This document shows, piece by piece, positions 15,440-22,855 of a stretch of 64,000 bases of DNA; position 1 is the stretch's first letter, and each line of letters starts with the position of its first letter. The position numbers were made by a program, and so were the translations under genes. The stretch spans positions 50,815 through 114,814 of the forward strand of contig NZ_RHHV01000017.1 in NCBI RefSeq assembly GCF_003710905.1, written 5' to 3'. The notes under the pieces were generated by a model, which was given only the letters and a program-made list of their open reading frames with translations, searched no databases and was not told the origin of the DNA. The stretch comes from Brevibacillus parabrevis. Lineage in GTDB: Bacteria > Bacillota > Bacilli > Brevibacillales > Brevibacillaceae.

Positions 15440-16075
15440 TTACAATCTGTCCAGCAATACGCGCAATGCCGATTCGTACACCTGCTCCATCGGCTGCTCG
15501 GCATCAATAACGACGAAGCGATCGGGGTCTTTTTCCATGACAAGCTGATACCCTTCTCTTACCAGCTGGTGGAAGCGGATTCCTTCCAGATCGAGCCGAT
15601 TGACTTCTCTGCCGCGCGCTTTGTTGATTCTCGCCAGTCCAACCTCGGGACGTATATCGAAAAACAGCGTCAGTTCCGGCATGCAGTCACCGACGGCGAA
15701 GCGGTTGATCTCATAGACTGCCTCTATGCCAAGCCCTCTTGCATGGCCTTGATAAGCAAGACTGCTGTCGATAAAGCGATCGCAAAGCACGAGCTTGCCG
15801 GCTTGCAAGGCAGGCAACACTTTTTCGGCCAAATGCTGGCGTCTCGCTGCGGCGTACAGCAATGCTTCCGTTCTCTCGTCCATTTGCGTATGCGCCGGAT
15901 TCAGGATGATCTCCCGAATTTTTTCCGCAATATCGATACCGCCCGGCTCGCGTGTCAACAGCACATCCACGCCACGCGCCTGCAATTCCTCGTACAGCTT
16001 GGCAATGACAGTCGATTTGCCCGCCCCTTCGCCACCTTCGACAGTAATAAAACGGCCTTTTGTTCCTGTTGTCAC
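15440..16075 (-). CDS. tmk: Thymidylate kinase
   Basis: 211 aa from a GTG at 16075 (AAGGAG 7 nt upstream). The ATG at 16081 sits 1 nt after the Shine-Dalgarno, so the GTG is preferred and gives the usual family length. P-loop FITVEGGEGAGKST, DRFIDSSLAYQGHARG (DR plus LID region), and TREPGG. It phosphorylates dTMP for DNA synthesis. Confidence 0.95.
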   Translation of the reverse strand: MTTGTKGRFITVEGGEGAGKSTVIAKLYEELQARGVDVLLTREPGGIDIAEKIREIILNPAHTQMDERTEALLYAAARRQHLAEKVLPALQAGKLVLCDRFIDSSLAYQGHARGLGIEAVYEINRFAVGDCMPELTLFFDIRPEVGLARINKARGREVNRLDLEGIRFHQLVREGYQLVMEKDPDRFVVIDAEQPMEQVYESALRVLLDRL

Positions 16076-16128
16076 TTGCATGCTCCTTCCGCACCTGTTG
16101 TAGCAGGCCACTTGCTTCCTATCTGTAA

Positions 16129-17595
16129 CTAACGCAACACCTGGATGGTATGCAAACGATCGTCCTGCACCCCGTGAAAGCGAGTGCGCCCCCGCCGCAA
16201 CTCGGCGAGCATTTCCAATCCTTCCTCATCCATTCGCTCACCCGGAACGAGTACCGGAATACCTGGAGGATAAGGAATGACCATCTCGGCCACGATTCGT
16301 CCCGTTGCCTGTTCGAGCGGAATCGTCTCCCGCGGGCGGTCAACCGCTTCGTGCATCGGCACAGCCTGCTTGCGCAAATAGTGCGAGGAGACAACGCCGT
16401 GCAAAAGAATCCGCTCCGCTTCCGCTTCGACTTGGGGCGAGAGCGATTCCAGCAACCGGGCCAAGGCTTCCAAGTCTTTATGAGTCGTTCCTGCCGATGC
16501 TGCCAGCAGTACGTGAGAATCATCAGCCAACTCAGGAAAGATTCCATGTCTTTCCATTAATTCCTGCAACGCAAATCCGCTCGTCTGTCCCGTGCGCAAG
16601 TGCAAAAACAGCTTCAAAGGATCAAACGTCGCATATACGCAGTTCGCAGAAAGCTGCGGCCATTCCAGCCATTCCAGCTTGCCTGTTCTCTCCCGGAGCT
16701 TGTCCAGTAGCGGCAGCAGTCGCTCCCATTCTTCACAGGCTTCAAGCGCCAGATGACGCCGGGCCAGATCGAGCGAAGCCATCAGTATGTACGAAGGGCT
16801 GGACGACTGGAGCATGGCTAGATGCCGATACAATCGTTCCCTGTCTATTCGCCCGCCTTGCAGATGCAGCATGGAGGACATCGTCATGGCCGAAGCCATT
16901 TTATGTGTGGATTGTACGGCAGCGTCCGCACCCGACTGCATCGCCGAGCGAGGAAAAGCCGGATGAAAGCCAAAGTGGGCACCATGCGCCTCGTCAATCA
17001 AAAGCGGAATGTCGTGCCGATGCACCGTAGCCGCCATTTTCGCCAAGTCGATGCCCATGCCGTAATAGGTGGGATTCGTCAAAAAGACTGCCTTGGCATC
17101 CGGATGTGTCTGCAGGGCACGCTCGACATCCTCGCGCCTGACCCCGGCGGCAACACCTGTTGCCAAATCCACGGCAGGCACCAGAAAAATCGGCTCCGCT
17201 CTGGCCATGATGATCCCGTGATAAACCGATTTATGGCAATTTCGCTGCACGAGAATTTTGTCACCCGGTCGGCATACCGTCATGATCAGGGCAAGATTCC
17301 CGACTGTGCTGCCGCCAATCAAAAACTTCGACTCTTCCGCACCGAAAGCTTCCGCAGCCAAAGACTGTGCTTCCGCAATCACGCCTTGAGGCTGGTGCAA
17401 ATCATCGGTCCCGCTAATTTCAGTCAAATCAAGCTCCAATACGGATTGAAAACGATGTTTGGCGTGGCTGTCAAAGCTGTGGCCCATTTTGTGCCCAGGC
17501 ACATGAAACGGATGCGGGCGATGCTTGGCGTGCCGTTCCAGCTGTTCATACAGGGGCGCACGCTTTTGTCGCTCCCGAAATTCAGCATCTCTCAT
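16129..17595 (-). CDS. Orn/Lys/Arg decarboxylase family, PLP-dependent (YaaO-like)
   Basis: About 488 aa when started at the ATG at 17595 (MRDAEFRERQKRAPLYEQL); the open frame extends to 17706 without a better ribosome-binding site, so the start is uncertain. Fold-type I aminotransferase-like: FHVPGHKMG near the N-terminus, GGSTVGNLALI, DEAHGAHFGFHPAFPRSA, and the PLP lysine in STHKMASAMTMSSML. The C-terminal domain continues to IPYPPGIPVLVPGE. The substrate (arginine, lysine or ornithine) cannot be read from sequence. Its place before tmk equals B. subtilis yaaO. Confidence 0.9.
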   Translation of the reverse strand: MRDAEFRERQKRAPLYEQLERHAKHRPHPFHVPGHKMGHSFDSHAKHRFQSVLELDLTEISGTDDLHQPQGVIAEAQSLAAEAFGAEESKFLIGGSTVGNLALIMTVCRPGDKILVQRNCHKSVYHGIIMARAEPIFLVPAVDLATGVAAGVRREDVERALQTHPDAKAVFLTNPTYYGMGIDLAKMAATVHRHDIPLLIDEAHGAHFGFHPAFPRSAMQSGADAAVQSTHKMASAMTMSSMLHLQGGRIDRERLYRHLAMLQSSSPSYILMASLDLARRHLALEACEEWERLLPLLDKLRERTGKLEWLEWPQLSANCVYATFDPLKLFLHLRTGQTSGFALQELMERHGIFPELADDSHVLLAASAGTTHKDLEALARLLESLSPQVEAEAERILLHGVVSSHYLRKQAVPMHEAVDRPRETIPLEQATGRIVAEMVIPYPPGIPVLVPGERMDEEGLEMLAELRRGRTRFHGVQDDRLHTIQVLR

Positions 17596-17697
17596 AAGCA
17601 CGCGCGACTCACGTCCTTTGTCATGAATATTACCCATTATTTTAGCATGATTTGACATGAGGAAAACGGAAATTCGCCAAGCTTTTTGGCAAATGAA

Positions 17698-17727
17698 AAA
17701 AGACACCGGGGATGCCGATGCCTTTTT
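17698..17727 (-). terminator. Terminator of csfB
   Basis: Minus strand GGCATCGG-CAT-CCCCGGTGTC stem with G-U pairs, followed by TTTTTTCA, 3 bp after the csfB stop. Confidence 0.75.
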
Positions 17728-17730
17728 CCG

Positions 17731-17913
17731 TCACGCATCTTTTCGCAGCCAAATTCGTCTCATCTGGTGGATAAAGAACGGATACTTTTCGTCCTGGACG
17801 TCGGTATTTACCATTTCCTGTTCGCATTTTTGACAAATAAACTGCTCACAAATGGCGATCCCGTCGTTCTGCTCCTGTTCACAGACGATACATCGCTGAG
17901 CAACTTTTTCCAT
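17731..17913 (-). CDS. csfB: Anti-sigma-G factor Gin (CsfB)
   Basis: 60 aa from the ATG at 17913 (AGGCG about 8 nt upstream). Zinc-binding pattern CIVC-(10)-CEQFICQKC followed by an amphipathic tail ending in RIWLRKDA. CsfB/Gin dimers inhibit sigma-G (and sigma-E in the mother cell) so that late sporulation genes are switched on in order. It lies before the yaaO-tmk run, as in Bacillus. Confidence 0.9.
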   Translation of the reverse strand: MEKVAQRCIVCEQEQNDGIAICEQFICQKCEQEMVNTDVQDEKYPFFIHQMRRIWLRKDA

Positions 17914-17973
17914 AGTGCAAACGCCTGCCCTTTTCCTCAATCTACCAACCATTATACCCCATTATAATCCGCA

Positions 17974-18996
17974 TCATTCCCAAACGTTCGTCTTTTCGCC
18001 GATAGCTCGGTAACCTTTGAAAAAAAGCTGGGCTTCCTGGGTTGGAAAACAGGATGCCGCGTCCACGACCAACGACTGGCGCATCACCTTTGCCACTTCT
18101 TGCAGGGAAAGCTCGTCCACAATACCGAGCCTGTCTCCGATCACCAGCAAATCGGCATCCTGCAATACGGCGTTCCACGAATCGCCGTGCAGCCAGTCGG
18201 GGTGTACCTCGTTCGGATATTGCCCGTCCGCTCCGGTGTAGACAGCTACGTCCATTTTCGCCAGCCAGCCTTGGGGCATCTTGTCCCACAAAGCGTTTGA
18301 ACCGATCAGCGCTACTCGCCTGATCTTCGCCTTTTCCAGAACGAGCTGGCATTCCCGCTCAAGCCATTTGCAAACATGCGAGTGATCCCGACGCTCCGCA
18401 AAAAGCCAGCCCTGCCCGATCCGCGTATCCAAACCTAAAGCTCGCGACACTTGCCTGAGCGAGACTTGCCGGGTATCGCACCACTCGCCCAGCTCCCAAT
18501 AAAAGCGTTCTTTCCACGCCAAATAACGCGGCAGCTGACGAATCGCTTCATCTACTTCCCGGCGGCCGCAAATCATGGACACTTTGCCGTATTCGGCAAG
18601 CAGTCGGCAAACCAGGCGCATATACTTGCCGGACGGATTTCCCCCGATCAAAGCGCGCTCGTTGCCCGACCACAATGCCAAGCGGATTACTTCCCATTTC
18701 CTCGCATCATCACCAGCCTCGCTCGACAACGCCAACTCATCCGCCCAGGCATATGGCGCCTCATCCCCGTATATCACCAACAGGTCCGCATCGTTTTGCT
18801 GACGCATGCTTGTTCTATCCGCTGCCCGCAGCTTGTTGTAATCGTCATGCCCGGTTACAAGAAATCCGTCGACGCCTTCTGGCGGAAGTCCTGTTTGCTC
18901 AGATGCCAAATCGATCCCGCATTCGCGCAGAGAACCGCCCAAGCTGCGCACGATTTGTTCGGACGCGGCCCATAACGTCATTCGCTGCTCTCGCAC
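17974..18996 (-). CDS. Diverged UDP-glucose/GDP-mannose dehydrogenase-like protein lacking catalytic motifs
   Basis: 340 aa (GTG at 18996; alternative ATG at 18981). Soluble. Residues 147-198 resemble the dimerisation core of UDP-sugar dehydrogenases (EVDEAIRQLPRYLAWKERFY, then GLDTRIGQGWL where the family has a G-LD-RIG pattern). Residues 226-335 resemble the C-terminal nucleotide domain (RRVALIGSNA, DADLLVIGD, LVVDAASCF, FFKGYRAIG), and DADLLVIYGDEAP at 69-81 resembles the end of the N-terminal domain. The GxGYVG NAD motif and the GYGGSCFPKD catalytic cysteine loop are absent, so it is probably not an active dehydrogenase. It sits 60 bp upstream of csfB. Function unknown. Confidence 0.7.
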   Translation of the reverse strand: MREQRMTLWAASEQIVRSLGGSLRECGIDLASEQTGLPPEGVDGFLVTGHDDYNKLRAADRTSMRQQNDADLLVIYGDEAPYAWADELALSSEAGDDARKWEVIRLALWSGNERALIGGNPSGKYMRLVCRLLAEYGKVSMICGRREVDEAIRQLPRYLAWKERFYWELGEWCDTRQVSLRQVSRALGLDTRIGQGWLFAERRDHSHVCKWLERECQLVLEKAKIRRVALIGSNALWDKMPQGWLAKMDVAVYTGADGQYPNEVHPDWLHGDSWNAVLQDADLLVIGDRLGIVDELSLQEVAKVMRQSLVVDAASCFPTQEAQLFFKGYRAIGEKTNVWE

Positions 18997-19119
18997 ATCT
19001 CCTCCCCCGCTTTCTTGGGCAAAAGTCTTATGCCGATTCCATTTCGTTCCTTTTTATCGTTGCCCATAAACCGCAAGTCCATCACATTTTCGCAACAATC
19101 GCCGCCAGCCGGACATGCG

Positions 19120-19158
19120 AAAAAGCCGTCAGTCTTGGCGCGGACCAACGGCTTTTTT
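19120..19158. terminator. Orphan terminator-like hairpin between divergent genes
   Basis: AAAAGCCGT/ACGGCTTTT (9-bp stem, 18-nt loop) with T-runs on both sides. It lies between genes transcribed away from each other (18996 leftwards, 19232 rightwards), where no upstream gene needs termination. It may attenuate the 19232 transcript or end a small RNA. Confidence 0.5.
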
Positions 19159-19231
19159 GCATAAGGTGCAACTTTCTCCCGCTTGGAGACTGTGCGATAA
19201 TAGACAAAGAACTGCGAAGGATGTGACTTCT

Positions 19232-19759
19232 ATGAAGGGACAAGCCCAACATACGATCTACAGCTACAAGCTGCTTTACCGATTTCGCTGGGGACTTATC
19301 GGCTATTTGCTTCAGCTTTTGCTGATTGGCCTGTCCCTGATCGGCAGCTCCATGCTGTTGCAAGTACCTGTGGCCTCGCTTGTCGTCACATTGGCGATCC
19401 TGCCTGTCATACCGATCTGCCATTTGATCATTTTTCGGCTCTACGCCCAGCTGCGCTCGCAAAAACCTCAGACAACCGCTGACATGCTCGTCTCACCATG
19501 GTGGGGGGCTGGCTACGTGCTTCCCGTTCCGTTATCTGTTTATCGAGCCAGCGAAAGTACCGTATTGGTCGGCACCGCACTCCTGGCTGCGGGAGCATTC
19601 GTCTGGCTGTCGGCGGGCTATGGACTTACGTTGCTCGGCGGCGTGGCCGTCGTATCACTGCCGCGCCTGATCGCCTTGATCGCCTCGTTGCGTCAGCCTG
19701 GCTGGAGCCGGGTTAAATACGAGAATCGCGGAGTTGCCTTTTTGAAGACAGACGGTTGA
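19232..19759 (+). CDS. Hypothetical integral membrane protein
   Basis: 175 aa from the ATG at 19232 (GAAGGA 10 nt upstream; the open frame extends further left without a better start). Four hydrophobic segments in two pairs, approximately residues 18-36, 42-60, 95-115 and 120-150, with a basic loop (RLYAQLRSQK) between pairs. I do not recognise a family. It is convergent with bofA, 9 bp between stops. Confidence 0.65.
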   Translation: MKGQAQHTIYSYKLLYRFRWGLIGYLLQLLLIGLSLIGSSMLLQVPVASLVVTLAILPVIPICHLIIFRLYAQLRSQKPQTTADMLVSPWWGAGYVLPVPLSVYRASESTVLVGTALLAAGAFVWLSAGYGLTLLGGVAVVSLPRLIALIASLRQPGWSRVKYENRGVAFLKTDG

Positions 19760-19768
19760 TCAATCCGT

Positions 19769-20035
19769 TCACATGATCCATAGCTTGATGACAATCAGCG
19801 CAGCGAGTCCTGGCAGGCGGAGAAATCCGGCGACCAAAGCTGTGACCGGGTTGATCGGAATATGGAAACTGGCCAGCTCGCCAACCAGATTGGTAAAAAA
19901 CAAAAGAATGGCACCAATGACGACTTGCATGACGCCAAAACCAATCCACCTGATGGGAGTAGCCACTGACTTGCTTGCCGCTGTCAAAAGCAAAATCCCG
20001 ACAATAATCAGCGCAATGATCCATCCCGTAGCCAT
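19769..20035 (-). CDS. bofA: Pro-sigma-K processing inhibitor BofA
   Basis: 88 aa with three hydrophobic segments and the family C-terminus HIPINPVTALVAGFLRLPGL. BofA, with SpoIVFA, holds the sigma-K protease SpoIVFB inactive in the outer forespore membrane until the engulfment checkpoint is passed. AGGAGGGGGC precedes the ATG. The order recR ... yaaL-bofA is conserved from Bacillus. Confidence 0.92.
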   Translation of the reverse strand: MATGWIIALIIVGILLLTAASKSVATPIRWIGFGVMQVVIGAILLFFTNLVGELASFHIPINPVTALVAGFLRLPGLAALIVIKLWIM

Positions 20036-20047
20036 GAACGCCCCCTC

Positions 20048-20278
20048 CTACGCGTGCTTGCGATGGCGCTCTCGTTTTGCCTGCGCCAGCAAGTACATGT
20101 ACCGCTTTTCGGTAACGTGCAGATAATAGATGACATCCTCCAGACCGCCATCCGGCTCGCTGATTTCGACAAGATGGCGGGCGTGCTGCCAATCCTCACG
20201 AGCCTGATTTACCGCTACATCCAGACTCTCGGCATCCCAGTCGATGACAACCCGTTCTTTTTTTCCCCACCTGCTCAC
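20048..20278 (-). CDS. yaaL: YaaL family protein (DUF2508)
   Basis: 76 aa from a GTG at 20278 (GGAGG 8 nt upstream; the TTG at 20284 is too close to it). Highly charged helical protein; the block DGGLEDVIYYLHVTEKRYMY is typical of DUF2508. No known function. 12 bp upstream of bofA. Confidence 0.85.
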   Translation of the reverse strand: MSRWGKKERVVIDWDAESLDVAVNQAREDWQHARHLVEISEPDGGLEDVIYYLHVTEKRYMYLLAQAKRERHRKHA

Positions 20279-20291
20279 CTGCAAATCCTCC

Positions 20292-21266
20292 TCAGTTAAA
20301 GTAGTACAAAACCCCCATCATGTTATTGACCGCATGCAGCACAACCGCTCCCCAGATGGATTGGTAACGGTGTCGCACAAACCCCAGACCCAATCCGATG
20401 ACGAACAGAGGCGCAAACAATGCCACATCAATATGCAAAAGGGCGAACCAGAGACTGCTGAGAATAATCCCGGCCACGGCACCTATGCGCCGAACCAGAT
20501 AAGTCTGAATCACGCCCCGAAACAGAATCTCCTCCGCAATCGGAACCATGATCCCAATGACCACAAGCGATGCCACCGCCGCGAGCATATCCGTATCTTT
20601 TGCCGTCACAATCTCTTTTTCGATTTGTTGCTCTCGCTCCGATGACAAGGAAAGCCCAAACCAATCGGCTATCGGATTGGTCACCACCACGTCCAAAAGC
20701 AGTGCAATCAATAAAAAAAGCAACAGCAGCAAAACGAGCATCTGCTTGATCCGGACAGGACGACGTACCCCGATTTCCCCTAGCCTGCCGCGAAACCAGA
20801 GCGGGATCAGGATCAGCAGAAACAATTGAAAGACAGCCGATTCCAGCGTGCCTGCAACCGTCCCTACTGCAAACAGCGTGTCCTCCAGCACCAACCCGTA
20901 CACAACCAGCACAATGGTTTGGAATACGTGCATCCACGCCACGATGTGCACCACATCATTGCCTGTCAGCTCGTGATTTCCCCATAACCACAAAGTCTGC
21001 TTGCTCTCGCGGGTGAGACTGTACATATAACCGATCGCTCCGACGAGGCTAAGCGCTGCCACTGCGAAGACGACCAATCCCATCCACGCCTCGGGCACGT
21101 CTGTAGTAGAAGCAACCCACTTTCCGTCCTCCCCGAGATGAAACCGAATCATGGAAAACTCGGCCGCAAACATCAGCCAATACCCGATGAATAGCATGAT
21201 CGCCCACGGAGTGGACTTTTGTCGCCCAGCCCAACTCGCAAGCGACAGTCCTGGTCCTGTCAGCAT
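20292..21266 (-). CDS. CPBP-family intramembrane metalloprotease (CAAX protease-like)
   Basis: 324 aa with about eight membrane segments. The C-terminal CPBP/Abi domain keeps the expected catalytic motifs: EEILFRGVIQ (EExxxR), FALLHID (FxxxH) and HAVNN (HxxxN). Homologues include the prenyl-protein protease Rce1 and bacteriocin-immunity proteins; the substrate here is unknown. It separates recR and the SRPBCC gene from yaaL-bofA, an insertion relative to B. subtilis, and is 13 bp upstream of yaaL. Confidence 0.88.
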   Translation of the reverse strand: MLTGPGLSLASWAGRQKSTPWAIMLFIGYWLMFAAEFSMIRFHLGEDGKWVASTTDVPEAWMGLVVFAVAALSLVGAIGYMYSLTRESKQTLWLWGNHELTGNDVVHIVAWMHVFQTIVLVVYGLVLEDTLFAVGTVAGTLESAVFQLFLLILIPLWFRGRLGEIGVRRPVRIKQMLVLLLLLFLLIALLLDVVVTNPIADWFGLSLSSEREQQIEKEIVTAKDTDMLAAVASLVVIGIMVPIAEEILFRGVIQTYLVRRIGAVAGIILSSLWFALLHIDVALFAPLFVIGLGLGFVRHRYQSIWGAVVLHAVNNMMGVLYYFN

Positions 21267-21316
21267 TTCCTCACACTCCTACTTCACTCTATGTCTCGTC
21301 CACGAAAAAAAGTCCG

Positions 21317-21811
21317 TCACTCCTGCGATTTCTTTGCGATGTGCTGCAACTCCTGCGCCTTCGCCTCGGCAACCTCTTTGATGTATTCATTTCGTGTCCG
21401 CAAAAAGCGAGTCATGTACGCTTCCAGTACCAACCAATCAAACACCTTTCCCACGATGCCAAAAGGAGAAGAATAGTCGAAAATGTCCAGCATTTTTGTC
21501 GAATGTTCCCCGAGCACGACAAACTCATGCGTATGTCGGAAACGTTTAAACGCGCCCTTCACCATCTCATCGACAAAATAGCGCGGTTCTTCCATCTCGG
21601 TAATCTTGGCGGTCAAATTTTGCTTGATGCCAAAATGAACGGCTTCCCATGTAACCGACTCTCCCAGCTTGATCAAACCGCTGGTCACTCCGCCAATCGC
21701 CTTTTCGCGTGTACGCGCGGTGGACTCCATATGTAAATCAATGCTTCTCGCCGCATCAAAACAAATCTGTTGCGGTGCCTGAATCGTAAACTCCATGCGA
21801 ATGACGGGCAT
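21317..21811 (-). CDS. SRPBCC (START/Bet v1-like) family protein
   Basis: 164 aa soluble protein. RMEFTIQAPQQICFDAARSI near the N-terminus, LGESVTWEAVHFG and PRYFVDEMVKGAFKRFRHTHEF match ligand-binding cyclase/dehydrase-type SRPBCC proteins (cell-division-inhibitor-like SRPBCC annotations). The ligand is unknown. It lies between recR and the CPBP protease gene. Confidence 0.8.
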   Translation of the reverse strand: MPVIRMEFTIQAPQQICFDAARSIDLHMESTARTREKAIGGVTSGLIKLGESVTWEAVHFGIKQNLTAKITEMEEPRYFVDEMVKGAFKRFRHTHEFVVLGEHSTKMLDIFDYSSPFGIVGKVFDWLVLEAYMTRFLRTRNEYIKEVAEAKAQELQHIAKKSQE

Positions 21812-21837
21812 CCTTGCTCCCCCTCTTGTCTCTTAAA

Positions 21838-21874
21838 CGAAAAAAAAGACAGGCATTTCCCCCGTCTTCTTTTT
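21838..21874 (-). terminator. Terminator of dnaX-ebfC-recR
   Basis: Minus strand AAGAC...GTCTT stem around a G-rich loop, followed by TTTTTTTT, 5 bp downstream of the recR stop. The stem is short, but the T-run is strong. Confidence 0.65.
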
Positions 21875-21878
21875 CGCT

Positions 21879-22475
21879 CTATAGATCGCGTCTGCCTTCC
21901 AACGCTTTGCTCAAGGTCACTTCGTCCGCATACTCCAAATCTCCGCCCACTGGCAAGCCGTGAGCAATGCGCGTCACGCGAATGCCAAACGGTTTGATCA
22001 AACGAGATATGTACATGGCGGTCGCTTCCCCTTCGATGTTCGGGTTGGTCGCCAGGATGACTTCCTTCACCTGTTCATCGCCAAGGCGCTTGAGCAGGTC
22101 AGGAATGCGGATATCTTCCGGCCCGATCCCGTCCATTGGCGAGATAGCACCGTGCAACACGTGATAGTAGCCTTCGAACTCTTTCGTCTTTTCCATCGCG
22201 ACGACATCGCGCGGTTCTTGAACCACGCAAATGATCGAGCCATCCCGACGCTTGTCCCGGCAAATATGGCACGGATCAAGGTCGGTAATATTGTTGCAGA
22301 CGGAGCAGTAATGAAGCTGGCGCTTTGCGTTGACCAACGCTTTTGCCAGATCAAGCACGTCGTCCTCTTTCATGTTCAGTACAAAAAAGGCAAGCCGCCC
22401 AGCGGTCTTCGGACCAATGCCGGGCAGTTTCATAAAACCTTCGATCAGCTTGGAAACCGGTTCTGGATAGAACAT
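21879..22475 (-). CDS. recR: Recombination mediator RecR
   Basis: 198 aa. Helix-hairpin-helix LPGIGPKTAGRLAFF at about 18-32, a Cys4 zinc finger CSVCNNITDLDPCHIC, and a Toprim region (VVQEPRDVVAMEKT, ATNPNIEGEATAMYI). RecR with RecO/RecF loads RecA at gaps. 28 bp downstream of ebfC in the usual dnaX-ebfC-recR operon. Confidence 0.97.
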   Translation of the reverse strand: MFYPEPVSKLIEGFMKLPGIGPKTAGRLAFFVLNMKEDDVLDLAKALVNAKRQLHYCSVCNNITDLDPCHICRDKRRDGSIICVVQEPRDVVAMEKTKEFEGYYHVLHGAISPMDGIGPEDIRIPDLLKRLGDEQVKEVILATNPNIEGEATAMYISRLIKPFGIRVTRIAHGLPVGGDLEYADEVTLSKALEGRRDL

Positions 22476-22503
22476 CGCGTAATTCCTCTTTTCCTGCCCG
22501 ATT

Positions 22504-22824
22504 TTAGAACAGGCCCGGGATGTTCATGCCTCCGGTGAATTTGCCCATTTCTTTGCCCATCATTTCGTCTGCCTTGCGCAGCGCGTCGTTTACCGCTGTC
22601 AGCACCAGGTCTTGCAGCATTTCCACGTCTTCCGGATCAACCACTTCTGGCTTGATTACGATGTCTCGTACTTGCTTGTGTCCGTCAGCTTTGACGACAA
22701 CCGCGCCGCCGCCAGCAGAGCCTTCCACGATTCTATCTTTCAAAGCTTCTTGCGTTTTTTGCATTTCTTCCTGCATTTTCTTCACTTGCTTCATCATTTG
22801 TTGCATTTGCTGCATGTTTTTCAT
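22504..22824 (-). CDS. Nucleoid-associated protein YbaB/EbfC
   Basis: 106 aa. Met/Gln/Lys-rich N-terminal helix (NMQQMQQMMKQVKKMQEEMQ), then VKADGHKQVRDIVIKPEVVD and VNDALRKADEMMGKEMGK, the YbaB signature. Small DNA-binding dimers encoded between dnaX and recR across Firmicutes. AGGGAGG precedes the ATG. Confidence 0.95.
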   Translation of the reverse strand: MKNMQQMQQMMKQVKKMQEEMQKTQEALKDRIVEGSAGGGAVVVKADGHKQVRDIVIKPEVVDPEDVEMLQDLVLTAVNDALRKADEMMGKEMGKFTGGMNIPGLF

Positions 22825-22855
22825 TGAGGTGTCCTCCCTGTTTTGGTTTTGACTG

